Part shown: one piece after another, positions 46,951 to 57,775 of the stretch
Position numbering within the stretch: position 1 is the first letter of the stretch
Layout: each line of letters opens with the position of its first letter
Assembly (NCBI RefSeq): GCF_035046505.1
Contig: NC_089821.1
Span: forward strand, 196,130,377 to 196,194,376
DNA: 64,000 nt
Direction of reading: 5' to 3'
Origin: Tiliqua scincoides
Lineage: Eukaryota > Chordata > Lepidosauria > Squamata > Scincidae
Notes under the pieces: generated by a model
The model's database searches: none
Told to the model about the DNA's origin: nothing
What the model saw: the letters and a program-made list of their open reading frames with translations, nothing else
Translations under genes and position numbers: made by a program

Positions 46951-48705
46951 AATCAACTATAACACCAAAGATGCAAGAATGTTGGAAATATATTATACAT
47001 GCACACTGTGCCAAATCTTGCAGCCTCCTTACAGGTTCCAGAGTACTTCACAGAAGTCAAGGTAATTTTTACACAATTTATCTTTAAAAGGTTCAATTTT
47101 CTTTATAATGACAGGTACAATTCACATGGCTATTACTGCTTTGCTAGCTTTGTTTACTGGCCAAATTCTATTGACAAGTACTACTGTAATCCAAACACAC
47201 TGGGTGGGATCCTGAGAATATGCCTTGCACAGTGGGACTTTCCTTCCTTCTTACAGCCCCTTGCACCATTGAGAAAAGTTTTTAAGGATTGGAGGTCCTC
47301 TGGAACAGTGTGGGGTGTGGCACAGAAAGCAAGGAATGGTGCATGTTATTTAAAGTGACAGTTATGCAGTTATTTAAAGTGACATGCTGTAATGCAGTCA
47401 TTTTACAATTCAAGTGAGCTTTCATAATAAAGTTATCTTCAGAGAGTAGGGGAACAAATACAATTCTGATTCACAGTGTAAGATGTCTAAATGTGGGTGC
47501 TATAATTATATTATTATTTAACATTTATTCCAGTTTCCCAGTTTTTGCTACTACTGCACCACACATTTCATTTCAGGAATAAATAAGCATTCAAATCAGG
47601 ATAATCAAACTCAATACCAATTTTACATTACAGCAAGTGAAATGTGCGTTTAAAGCTTTTTATTTTTCTATTTTTTTGTATAATACTAAATATAATATAG
47701 CAGTAGCTGTGGTTTAGAAGCCTTTTATACACACATAAAAAGACAACGTTAGGTAAGAAATGTTGACTTCACTTTATAACACTGTTTCTATTCAGTGATG
47801 AAAAGGATTTAATGAACCACTATGGTAGCTGTAGGAAACCGTGAGCAGAGGCCAGGTTATAGGGCCTTCCTGGAGTTCCTGGTACTTGGATGTTAGAGGC
47901 AGGAGTGGGCTGTGGGAAGGGAAGGAGCAGGAGGGCCAGAGGTATTCCTGGGTAGGAAGGAGCATAGAACTGGGCAATGATGCACATCAGGTAATTCCTC
48001 TTTATAAGCCTCCCACCCCTTTTTAATCCTTAGACTTATACCACTAAAACAGGTGGCATATGTCCGAGAAGACCCATTGGTCTACCAGAAGTTAAGTGTA
48101 AATGTTTTCAATTACCTCCTGCAAGCTGCCTGAACTCTCCCCAGATGCAGCACACTCCTTTTTGGTGCCGCTGCATCAGCACTGGGGACAGGGCTATAAG
48201 ACTATTTTAACATTTCAGCTGCCCCACTGTATGTGAATTTTAAAGAAACCCAATAGTATCTTACATCTGACAGATATAAGCTCCTAAGACAGGTAACAGC
48301 ATAATTTAAAAATACACAACATAAATAAAACAAAAATGCAGAGGGGAACTAAGTTAAAAAATAACTGCAGTAGCAATAAAAAATCAAACTATAAATATGA
48401 CAATTTATTATTATTATTAAATAAATAGCACTGAGTGTTCTAACTGCTTCCAGGACATGAAGTGGACATGCTTTGCATAATGGCAGCTGATCTGCCACTC
48501 ATGCAATGATTTCACAGTATGATCCATCTCTAGGCAAGCAAGCCAACTAGCATACCATCCCCCTCACCATGCAAACACCTTACAGCCTAGCATTGCTGGT
48601 GGCCAGCTGGCCTGAGATCAGAGCTTCTGATCTTAGCATTCTTCCCACAGGAGTCTGACTGGTTCAGAATCAGTAGTTAGATGGGGGAGGTGGGGACCCT
48701 TTTCC

Positions 48706-48764
48706 AAACGCTTCCTCCAAGTACACTGCTTTCAGGTACAAACGCTTTCTCCAAGTACACTGCT
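48706..48764. repeat. 34-bp direct tandem duplication
   Basis: The unit AAACGCTTYCTCCAAGTACA plus CTGCT begins at 48706 and again at 48740, with one mismatch in the shared 25 bp. Confidence 0.85.
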
Positions 48765-49095
48765 TGGGGAAAAGATTACAGCAGTAACCTTCAGAGCTGC
48801 TACTGTGATCCTTGGCAGCGACACTGGTGGAATAAGCCTCCCCCCCCCGCCCACTGTCCAAGGAGAGCATGCAAGAAGAGGATTGGTCAGTAGCCAAGCA
48901 TAAAGCAGGGCTGGAAGATAGCAGCTAGAAATGGGATGCCCTTCCAGTCCGCCACTTGAAGCAGCTGTTCTACTAGATCTTATTGCTACGTCACCCCTGA
49001 GCGTTTCACATGTATTATCTCGACATCTTTACAACAACCCTATAAGATGATGGAGAGCTATGGCTAAGAGAAAGTGGCTTTCCTAAGGTCACTTA

Positions 49096-49493
49096 GGGTC
49101 CAATCCTATGGACCAACAGCACTGGCACTAGGTGTCGTAAATGTGCTATAAAGCATATTTATGGCACTGCGGGAAGAGAGAGTATTGGCACTGGGCTCAG
49201 CACTAGAAGGAAACCAACCGGTGGTAAGTGGCACTGCCAGTTGGCGGTGCAGTTGATTGGGGTAGAGGAAGGGTGAAACTGAGGGAGGGGCTGGGTGGTA
49301 TATTGGTGGGAATAGTAGAAGTCTCCTTAGCTCAAAAGCCCAACACAGAGGTTCTCAAGTCTGCACCGGCAAAAGTCTGTGCCCTTCCCCCAAGGAGATC
49401 TCCAGCAGCCTCCACGGAGCCCCTGGATGCAGCAGTAGTCATTTTGGTGCCACTGCACCCAGTGACCCCTGAGAGGATAGGATTGGGCTGCCC
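49096..49493. mobile_element. CAATCCTA-group DNA element in REV3L intron
   Basis: Begins GGGTCCAATCCTATGG and ends GGATAGGATTGGGCTGCCC. The interior GTCGTAAATGTGCTATAAAG is shared with the copies at 586 and 14921. Confidence 0.65.
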
Positions 49494-49601
49494 ATGAACT
49501 AAGAATTAAGGAGCGAGGAAATAATTAGATTTCTTGACCGCGCAGCACACTCTCCAATTAAAAAGTGCTTTAGGCAGTGCTCTCTCAGCCAACATTCTAT
49601 C

Positions 49602-49745
49602 TCATAAGAACATAAGAAGAGCCCCGCTGGATCAGGCCAAAGGCCCATCTAGTCCAGCTTCCTGTATCTCACAGTGGCCCACCAAATACTTCAGGGAGCA
49701 CACAAGACCACAGACACAACCTGCATCCTGGTGCCCTCCCCTGCT
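49602..49745 (-). repeat. CR1 LINE 3' end, minus strand
   Basis: Reads TAAGAACATAAGAAGAGCCC, CGCTGGATCAGGCC, CATCTAGTCCAGCTTCCTGT: the reverse complement of the CR1 terminus. The strand is the same as REV3L. Confidence 0.85.
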
Positions 49746-50118
49746 TCTGGCAATGAGGCAGCCTGCCTCCAGAATTGCAGTTGTATCTCCTATGTGGTAT
49801 GGTCAAATTGAAGTTAACAGTCAGTCCTCTGCCGCAAGGAGACTTTGTTGTTCAGCTGACTATATTATACCAGGGAACTGAAATGCTTTGACAATTTGCT
49901 GGAAAGCTGTTAAAAGCATCTTAAGGGCTGATCAGCATCTTAAGGGAGGAATTTTCACAAGCTTGGTGCTGCAAATTAGCAGGCCCTGTCTCAAGTTGTA
50001 TTGCATGGTGACATTAAAGCATATATATATATATTAAAGAATACCAAACAATGAGTTGGATATATGTTTTTAAATAGCAACAGTGCTGTTTCTACCTGAA
50101 AAATCATTTTCTCCCTAC

Positions 50119-50328
50119 CTTGACCAGGTGTTCATGTTTCCGCTCCAATTCTCGAATTTCTTGATTAAGAATTGCTACTACATGCTGTGGTTGGTTTCGA
50201 CATTTACTGCAAATCCCATGCTGAGTCAGTTCATCACACACAGGACAATGAAGAGTGGTGAAATACTGGGAAATTGTCCCTTTTCGGCTTTCCTGCTCAT
50301 TGTGGGACGTGATGGCAGCTTTCTGGAT
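50119..50328 (-). CDS. REV3L: REV3L coding exon: CysA zinc cluster
   Basis: Seventy codons in phase 0, from IQKAAITSHNEQESRKGTIS to LERKHEHLVK. The block contains YFTTLHCPVCDELTQHGICS and KC, that is CX2CX8CX2C, the zinc-binding CysA module. The divergent first ten residues correspond to the variable linker after the polymerase thumb. The donor is AAG/gtaggg. Confidence 0.97.
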
Positions 50329-51378
50329 CTAGAGGAAGAAAATTTGTGTGTACACAAATGATAGCATTATTTTTGCAAAGGCAATTTCATTCAATTTATA
50401 TTTTCCCAAGTCAATATTTGCTGGGTCCTTGCATTAAGGGTCCTCAAATACAAATCAGAAACTGCAACTAAAACTCAATCAGTATACAGGCTTGCCCCCG
50501 CATCTGTAGAGGTTCTGTTCCAAAACTCCCGTGATTAAATAAAACCATGGATACGGGCAACTATGTCCCTACCCTCTGGCTTCCCTGGGCCTCCTAATGC
50601 CTTATAAGGCATTAAAAAATCACTTCCAATTTTTTTAAAAAACTAGAAGTCACATGTTTTTGAGTCAGTCTGAGCCCAACAGAGGCCGCCGACAGACATG
50701 CGCAACCTCTGCTGGGATCAGAAGAGACCCTCCGGAGATGAGGAAGCAGAGCTTTCCTTAGTTGCAGAGGGGGCATGCCGGGAGGGGGCCACGGACTCGA
50801 TCTGTGGATAAGTGAATCTGTAGATATGCTATTTGCAGATACATCTCCCGGTTGTTTAATCTTAGGAGTTTGTTTCAGTGTACTTTGGATACAACTGCCT
50901 CCTCACACACTGCTGCTGATCTGAGAACTGAAGGAAGCAGAAAATACTCCTAACAAAGGGTTTTACTGGCTGTCTGTATCAGCCCTTTAGATTAAGAGGC
51001 ATCCTGTGGACAGCAACAGAATGCTCTTTTTAACTTTAGGAAAAAACAGCACAGCATCTGCATGTAGTCATTGAAGAACAACAAACTTACACTGCTATCT
51101 TAGCTGCTCCTCTAGGCTTAAAGAGCCAGGAAAATGCCCTAAGATAAGTATTGCACTGATAACTGTGTGAGAGAAGCGGCATATGCAGCCAAAGCTAGTG
51201 GACAGGGCAGGGAAGATGGATTGTTCTGCTGCCTGATGAGATAGACCCTACTGCTCATCATCTAGATTTAGCCTTGAGCAGTGCATTACAACAATCTGAC
51301 AAAGAAAAAAAAGGTGTAATTCTTTCTGTATCTTCATGGCTGTAACCATGAACTAAACACATTATTTCACATACTTAC
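50329..51378 (-). other. REV3L: REV3L intron with Tigger-like element
   Basis: This 1-kb intron is largely taken up by the element at 50487-50845. It has canonical splice ends. Confidence 0.85.
50487..50845. mobile_element. Tigger/pogo-like element, right end eroded
   Basis: Starts CAGGCTTGCCCCCGCATCTG after TA (50485-50486). Inverted internal motifs CATGGATACGGGCA and CTGTGGATAAGTGAATCTGT lie near each end. The right terminus is not clear. Confidence 0.55.
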
Positions 51379-51625
51379 CCTTGGTAATTCATGATACCAG
51401 CTGAAAACATCTATACCAATCAGTGATAAGATTCTAGCTAACGGAGGAAGAATTTGCTTGGTGATGTAGTAAGTGGCATTCAGTCGCAGATTAGGGTCCT
51501 GTAGCACTTCAATGGGCTGCTTAACCAACTGTATGAGAGGCAATCCTGGCATGCCATATATAATGACATAAGGTACTCTTTCACCAACTCGGGGCTCTGA
51601 CCGCCGGTCATATGCAAGCATCCTT
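51379..51625 (-). CDS. REV3L: REV3L coding exon: polymerase thumb
   Basis: The 247-nt exon completes an Arg codon and then encodes RMLAYDRRSEPRVGERVPYV to IDVFSWYHELPR (82 residues). It includes IYGMPGLPLIQLVKQPIEVL and YYITKQILPPLARILSLIGI. These are thumb-domain sequences of the B-family polymerase that hold the duplex product. There is no length change relative to human. Confidence 0.97.
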
Positions 51626-52999
51626 CTGTTTGGAGAAACAGAATATACATTAAAATCAATTTCCTGCTTATGAAAAATAGTAAATCAAAAAGTATAAACC
51701 CTATTTAACAGGTCTTGTTTGCTACACGTGTTCTATGTGAAACATGTTAATCTCCCATTAACAATCTGCATGTATTCCTGCAATCCCATTCCAACAGTTC
51801 TGCCAATATGCCCAATGGCATCCAACACAAAAGGAGAAAAGCATGCCTAGAAAGGCTTAGATGAAAGCATTTTTCCTAGTCTAAGGACGTGCTAATTTTC
51901 TCTATCCATTTTCACAGAATAGCTTTATGCTTTGAATAAGTCCAGGAAGAAAGAAGTGTGTGTTATGCTTATAGTTAGCAGAAGCTTCACCATTAGTAAA
52001 GGCTGGTGCTTAAGTTTCCTTTTGATGGATTTAAGACTAGACTGACCTAGGTTCAAATCCCCACTTGACTATGAACGTCAGTTATGAAGGTTTTATACTT
52101 ATATGCTTAGGCCTAAAACTCCCTCCCCTTCTTCATACAGCACCCAGGGAGAAACTCCCCAGACTTATGACTAGGGTAATGTTACGCTAGTAGCAATATT
52201 AAAGTGGTATCTTCAGTTAAGGAAAATCCCAGAGTTTTACATGAAAACTCACACACAAATGTACAACAGGGGATATGCTGGCACAATCCCTTTTGGCCCC
52301 TAGAAGCTGATTCTACAGTCCAGATTCCAGGCTGTTCAGAGGAGTAGAAGGGACCTTAGATGAGATCAGGGTTGATGGTAAATATGAGAGGCCACAGCCT
52401 TCCTGTGATAAGCTTTATATCCTTTAATGCAGTGGTTCTCAAACTTTTAGCACCAGAACCCACTCTGTAGAGTGACAATCTGTCAGGACCCACCGGAAGT
52501 GATGTCATGGCCAGAAGTGACATAATCAATTTAGGCTTCAAACCAACGTCACAATCAGCCAAAGGTCCCATTACACAGGGCACTTGTGCTGCTATTTTGC
52601 ATAGCTCAGAATTCAAACATTTCAGCTTAGAAGTCAAAGCAGAACACAGACTTGAATCTTTCTCCAACCACATAGCCTTCCCCCCTTTCGAGTATCCCAT
52701 CTTCCCACCTATTCAGGGCAAAGCACCATGCCTCTCTGCCACTGGGAGCCTGAACTGTCCAGTAGCTCTGTACCCTGTATGTTCAAACTCTATATTTTCA
52801 ATAGTGGCTGAGCTAGGTGCTATGCAATCCACCTGAAACCCACCGACCCACAGTTTAAAATACACTTCTTTAATGTAATAAAACCTTTTGCAATTGCTGA
52901 AAGGAGGAGCCTTGATTTTGATAATGAGTACTTATTTCTTTAATGAACTCACACAACAGGTCTGATGCATCTTGCAGTGCTATTAATGTACCATATTAC
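51626..52999 (-). other. REV3L: REV3L intron with hAT-like element
   Basis: A 1.4-kb intron. Apart from the hAT-like element at 52430-52867 it is AT-rich with no further exon. Confidence 0.85.
52430..52867. mobile_element. hAT-Charlie-like element with perfect 8-bp target duplication
   Basis: Begins CAGTGGTTCTCAAACTTTTA and ends at a decayed ACAGTTTAAAATACACTT. CTTTAATG occurs exactly on both sides (52422-52429 and 52868-52875). There is no coding capacity. Confidence 0.85.
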
Positions 53000-53190
53000 C
53001 TTGTGATTTCCAGAGCTGGCACACAAGCTCCTGGTCTGTAAGCAGACATTCCTCTGTACTCCTTTGCAAAGATGAAGTCTTGCATGCTGGCCTTCCCTTC
53101 TAATAACTTCATGCATTGATTTTGCACATACTGCTTGATCTGACTTATATCACGTGTTTCAAATAGTAGCTTGATAGAACGCTCAAGTAT
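53000..53190 (-). CDS. REV3L: REV3L coding exon: palm/thumb junction
   Basis: 63 codons plus two bases, from ILERSIKLLFETRDISQIKQ to GACVPALEIT. The preceding exon ends CPAVSK, giving the family sequence CPAVSK/ILERS. The donor AAG/gtaata splits an Arg codon (AG/A). Confidence 0.97.
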
Positions 53191-53419
53191 CTGAGACACA
53201 AAGCAAATGTTTTAAGAATTCTTTGTTGCTCGAAACTATTCAAAATAATTTAAGTTGTTATGAAGGCATTTGTTGGCCTTGTTACAACACAGAAAGTTGC
53301 TAAATCACTCCATTTTCAGAGGGCTTTTAGCCCTTTGAAGTCATTTCCCCATGTTTGGAAATGGTACATTCAAACAAGAATGAATTTTTAAACATAATAA
53401 AATGCCAGTGACGTTTTAC

Positions 53420-53557
53420 CTTGGAAACAGCAGGACAAGAATCTCTTCTAACAGTTTCTATGCCTTTTGCATCAAATACTGGGTCCTTCTGGTCTAGTGT
53501 TTCATACATGTAACCAACATACCTCTTCTTGGTTTGCAGAATACAAGGTAAATACAC
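53420..53557 (-). CDS. REV3L: REV3L coding exon: palm domain KKRY motif
   Basis: 46 codons in phase 0, from VYLPCILQTKKRYVGYMYET to RRDSCPAVSK. The KKRYVGY segment is the conserved B-family KxRY motif that contacts the primer terminus, and DAKGIETVRRD follows as in other B-family enzymes. Confidence 0.97.
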
Positions 53558-53734
53558 CTATGCCATTTTAAAAAAGCAAATTTTAAGACCAGCAACAGGA
53601 AATGCATGAAAACTGCAGATTTAATTTTCTTCTTCTCAACACATTTCATAAATAGACCCTTTCTTACAGCAACACATTATCATAACCTTTGATTGCTAGG
53701 TTTAATCAGCAGCCTTTGGTGACTGTCAAAAGTT

Positions 53735-53990
53735 TTTTTTTAATGTCCAAGTATACAATATCTTTTGGGATATCCACATATTTGTTGATGCTCTCAGAAA
53801 ACTAAAAGGTTAGTGAAATGGGACTTTCCTCTACAAAAGCCATGCTGATTCTTCTTCAGAAAGTCTTGTGCTTCTAAATGATTGATCATTTAATCTTTAA
53901 AATAGCTTTTAGCCAAACTAAGGTTACTGGCCTGCAAATTCCTACATCCTTAAAAAAAATCTGTACAGGTCTGGATATCCAATCTTTCGT
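53735..53990 (-). mobile_element. CR1 LINE fragment, minus strand
   Basis: TTGTCC...AAAAGCCATGCTGATTC and the following bases align with the reverse transcriptase region of the minus-strand CR1 at about 19600-19745 (AGAAGCCATGCTGACTC). It is degraded. Confidence 0.7.
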
Positions 53991-54014
53991 AAATTCCCAT
54001 AATAGAGAGAAATG

Positions 54015-54420
54015 CGGTCCCCCAAAGATCTGTACTGGAACCAGTTCTTTTTAATTTGTTCATACATTATGTGGGTGTGTTTGTTTTTGCTGGTCTTTGA
54101 CGGTAACAATAAATACATTATGTGGAGAAAGGCGAGTTAAGGGGTGACCATTTTGATGGCATTACCAAATTATTCAGAATGATAAAACCCAAAGCAAAGT
54201 GCAAAGAAATGCAAAGAGATCTCTCAAATAAATGAATGGGCAATAAAATGCAAATGCAGTTCAATGAAACTAAATGTTAAGCTATGCACACCAGAATAAG
54301 AATCTAACTGCATATACAGTGATGAAGTCTGAACTGAATTCAAAAAGATCGTATCATGGTGGACAGGTCAACGAAAATATCAATTTAACATGCTGCAGCA
54401 AGTAAAAAGGTGAATTTAGT
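54015..54420 (+). mobile_element. CR1 LINE fragment, plus strand
   Basis: CCCCAAAGATCTGTACTGGA and the following CCAGTTCTTTTTAATTTG encode a decayed PQGSVLGPVLFNLF block. Downstream there is text like AATGCAGTTCAATG...AAATGTTAAG, as in CR1 (RFNVSKCKVMH). It is opposite in orientation to the neighbour at 53735. Confidence 0.7.
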
Positions 54421-54478
54421 GCTTAGAATTATAAGAAAAGGAAATGAAAATAAACTATGAATATTGTAATTACATTTT

Positions 54479-54679
54479 GGGCGAAATCCTAATCCCTTAA
54501 GTCGGTGCTTTCCAGTACTGGCATAGCGGTGCCAATGGAATGTGTGCTGCACCCTGCAGTTGGGTGTCACTCACAGAGGCCTCCTCAAAGTAAGGGAATG
54601 TTTGTTCCCTTACCTTGGAGCTGCATTGCCCTTATGTCAGTGCTGGAAAGCACTGACATAAGGGGTTAGGATTGCACCC
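54479..54679. mobile_element. Compact DNA element with long inverted ends and TTT flanks
   Basis: Left GGGCGAAATCCTAATCCCTT and right AAGGGGTTAGGATTGCACCC begin inverted repeats of about 45 bp. The flanks are TTT on both sides (54476-54478 and 54680-54682). At 201 bp it is the best-preserved copy of this group and serves as its reference in the window. Confidence 0.8.
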
Positions 54680-54785
54680 TTTGTCTCTCAGAACAGCACC
54701 TTGATAAATTTGGGAGTTAAGCAACACCATAAGCAGAGATACAGCAACTAGTTTATTTTTTGTGCAAATATGTAAGTTTTCTCAC

Positions 54786-54900
54786 CTTTTCAAACTTCAG
54801 TTTTACTGGTTTGGGGTTGGTAGCTGTTACAGCTTCAGCGATTTCTTGGCCAATCTTAAACGACTGTTCCTTAGTAGCTCCTTTCAGAAGTACAAACATA
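54786..54900 (-). CDS. REV3L: REV3L coding exon after catalytic motif I
   Basis: This 115-nt exon begins with the last base of the Ser codon of YGDTDS. It encodes MFVLLKGATKEQSFKIGQEI, then AEAVTATNPKPVKLKFEK. The acceptor is TTTCAG. The frame joins the exons on either side perfectly. Confidence 0.97.
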
Positions 54901-55856
54901 CTGAAAGAAGCGATGACAGGAATCAACTAAATGTGCATATTTGTTCAAAGGTTCTTACATATCACAAGCCAGGAACTTTGTCATATGCAGAACAAAACCA
55001 GCCTATTACATACTGTAAGATGTCACATTCCAGGTCCAACAGACTACAGTTGGGGAATAAATGATGAGCTTGAATGCTCTCCCATTCCTGGTTTCATAGA
55101 CATCCTGACTTGTTAAACCACTGTTTATAGTGACATCCAAACCAGGAAACTGTGTTTGAGTGTTCCCTAAAAAACCAGCTCAAGCCATGGTTTTCAGGGA
55201 GGACTCAAACCACAGATTCAGGGTTTCCCCAAATAGCTCTCAACTGCTGCTGTGAGAAAGGGCACAGATGAGCTAAAGTCCTCTTGGACACAGCTTTAAT
55301 GGCGATTGGCAACCGCAATAAGCTTTGCATGCCTAAAACAGGGTCTGACCTTGCTGCCTGTTGGACAAACTTGGGCGATGCACAAACACAGCACGGCTCC
55401 AACTGCAGAGGCAATTTGCCCTCAGAGCCTGCACCAAAGCCTGCTAAGACCATAGGGAAGGAGTCTATGCACTGCGATTCCTGCTGCCTGAAAAACTTCC
55501 AGTCAATCTTGGTAAGGCAGCACAACCCCAACTGACATCCTCACTGTAGTGAGGTAGGACCAAAACTGAAGCTAACGGTCAGTCCTGGCGCAAGGAGATT
55601 CCAGCTCACCCTACCTTGAGCTGCGAACAGGACATTCCCATTCCATTCAGAACTGCCCTTTTACAATACCAGGTTCTGGTATAGACATCTTGGTTTAGAC
55701 ATCACTGCAAACTGTGTGTTATGAAACGAGTTAGTCTTCCATAAAGTTCAATACATGAGGAAGAACTTGAACTAATTCCTGATCAGCTATGTGACAGCTA
55801 AATTGTACAATTTCTAATTAATACGTTCATCAAGTGAAACACTGCTTTTTCATTAC
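54901..55856 (-). other. REV3L: REV3L intron containing an unclassified repeat
   Basis: A 956-bp intron. The middle (55200-55610) is a copy of an unclassified repeat that is inverted relative to the copy at 57355-57775. Confidence 0.8.
55200..55610 (-). repeat. Unclassified interspersed repeat, copy A
   Basis: The reverse complement aligns over about 400 bp with 57355-57775, sharing for example CTCACTACAGTGAGGA, GGCTCTGAGGGCAAAT/TGCTCTGAGGGCAAAT and GCCAATCGCCATTAAAGCTG/GCCAATCACCATTAAAGCTG. A piece of the same family occurs near 49795-49840 (CAGTCAGTCCTCTGCCGCAA). The family is not recognised. A 108-codon minus-strand frame lies in it, but copy B does not keep that frame. Confidence 0.75.
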
Positions 55857-55966
55857 CTGTCTGTGTCTCCATATACAACCCGAGCTCCCCATTTTTTGGT
55901 ATCATTCACTAGTTTTATTGCTCGCTCCAAGGTCTCTCTGGCTTTGTGTACAATACTATCACCAAC
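55857..55966 (-). CDS. REV3L: REV3L coding exon: catalytic motif I (YGDTD)
   Basis: 36 codons plus AG, from VGDSIVHKARETLERAIKLV to WGARVVYGDTD, with the Ser of YGDTDS split across the intron. The two Asp correspond to human Asp2781 and Asp2783 by counting back from the C-terminus. They bind the catalytic metal ions and both are present. Confidence 0.98.
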
Positions 55967-56506
55967 CTGTAGATACAAAGATAAACAACACTTTGGTGAA
56001 TCCCTTTGGTGAATGAAGCTGCATTTCTTTCTGACTTGATCTTGCATGTATCATTTATGATACTCTGGCCACAACCCACAGAACCTTATGACTCTGTATA
56101 ATGTTAACCATTTGTATAATGTTTTGCAGAAGCTTTTGAGAACGTTTTAAAATTGCAGTGCCCCCTTTACTACATTAAGGAGCATTTTCTATGTACTTTA
56201 TGCTGTATCACAGAGGGTCAATTAAAAAAAAAAAAAGGCACATTTGTTGACCATCCATCCTCTTGAGCATACCTAAAGCAGATCTCTGGAGTGGCTACAC
56301 TGACTGACTGAAATAATGTTTTAAGAAGTATTGTAAACAGCTATTAACAATTTACATACTATTTCAGTATAAAAGGCATTTTAGTCCTTTAACTTGAATA
56401 TCCTCATCATAACCTTATAGTTAAGGAGCAGGGGGCTGAGAACAGCCATTGCTTTAAAGACTTTCTATTTTCTGAATCATCTTAGTGTTTTATTTTTGTC
56501 ACTCAC

Positions 56507-56713
56507 CTCTACGCAAGGCATCCTTCCTGAAAAGTTAGCAGCAGTATATCCATAAGTGACATTTGCTATAAGTTTAAGGCCAAGTTGACGTGCCTCAAGC
56601 ATTCGAGTGATTGCTTTGTCATGCTTATAAGCCTTCATCGATTGCTTCACCATTATTCTAGTCTTCAGAATTTCTTCCAGCATTCTTGGCAACACACCCT
56701 TTCTTACTGAAGG
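56507..56713 (-). CDS. REV3L: REV3L coding exon: motif III, fingers and palm
   Basis: 69 codons in phase 0, from PSVRKGVLPRMLEEILKTRI to FSGRMPCVE. It includes ARQLGLKLIANVTYGYTAAN, the B-family motif III (KX3NX3YG-like) that binds the incoming dNTP. Human REV3L has Phe and Ser at two of these positions (NVTFGYTSAN, from memory), so the substitutions are mild. The donor is GAG/gtgagt. Confidence 0.97.
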
Positions 56714-57354
56714 CTATCATGAAAAGAAAAGAAAGAAAGAAATCTTTAAAAAATGGCTAGAGTAAGGATTGACCTTGACATTAAATATATATATAGCATA
56801 GAATCAATATTAATGTTGCATAGGATAACTACCCATCAGTTCCAATTGTGAGGGGGCAAGTTAATATTTTTGAATCATTTCACTGTGAATTTGTAGATTT
56901 ATGGCATTGTACTGAAAAGGACTGGATGGGTACACTATCACCATTTGTGAAGGGGAACAGGCCCTGAACTTCACTGGTGCTTGCCTTGTCACAAGAGGTT
57001 GTGAATACTGTGACAGCACTGCCTTAAGGTTGCATTGTCCTGACAACAACAGTGCTGTTGCATTGTTCATCAATTCAAGAGTATGGTGGAGATAGTAGAG
57101 CTTCTATCAATTCTACATAAGTTGTATTGTTCTAGGTCATCATTTGCTGAAGGTGACTCAACTGATCTCCTTTTACACTGCCTTGAACAATGGCTGTCTT
57201 AACGTTCAAACACAAGCCAAGATGGTTAACAAAAAAAAACCAGTAATTTTCTTAATGGTGAATTTATGTTTCTGGAAGAGCAAAAGGGGACATTCCAAAC
57301 AGATGGGAATGCTCCATGCGCAGCTTGAGGTAGGGTCAAGCTGGATAACAGAAT

Positions 57355-57775
57355 CTCCTTGTGCAAGGGCTGACCATTACCTTCAGTTCTGGTCCTATCT
57401 CACTACAGTGAGGACATCGGCTGGGGCTGTGCCCCCTTACAGAGTTTGAGTGGAAGTTTTTTGGACAGAAGAAATCTCTGTGCATAAACGTCTTCCCTGT
57501 GGTCTTTAGTCAGGGCACAGGCCCTTAGCAGGGAGGAGTTCTTTGGCGTATGCTCTGAGGGCAAATCACTTCTGCAATTAGAGCCGTGTCATGTTGGTGC
57601 ATCTCCCAAGTCTGTCCGACAGGCAGGAAGGAGGTTGGACCGCTTTTTAGGTGTACAGAGATTATCTTGGTTGCCAATCACCATTAAAGCTGTGCCCAGG
57701 AAAGCTTTAGCTCAATCATGTCCCTTTTCTCACAGTGGCAGTGGAGAGCTATTGGGGAAACTGACAGGCCTCCCT
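57355..57775 (+). repeat. Unclassified interspersed repeat, copy B
   Basis: The partner of copy A in opposite orientation. Sequence to about 58250 may belong to the same element but has no second copy in the window to confirm this. Confidence 0.75.

Larger units (their letters stand above)
46818..50118 (-). other. REV3L: REV3L last intron
   Basis: This 3.3-kb intron contains a palindromic MITE-like copy (about 46885-46950), a 34-bp tandem duplication (48706-48764), a CAATCCTA-group element (49096-49493) and a CR1 3' end (49602-49745). The remainder is AT-rich. Confidence 0.85.
53558..54785 (-). other. REV3L: REV3L intron with inverted CR1 fragments
   Basis: This 1.2-kb intron holds two oppositely oriented CR1 fragments (53735-53990 and 54015-54420) and a compact DNA element (54479-54679), leaving little unique sequence. 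Confidence 0.85.

Noticed and set aside
56861-57449. Possible additional REV3L exon or independent gene
   Set aside because: The exons at 56507 and 59254 join in frame and match the human sequence without a gap, so no extra exon is needed. The frames here have no recognisable homology.
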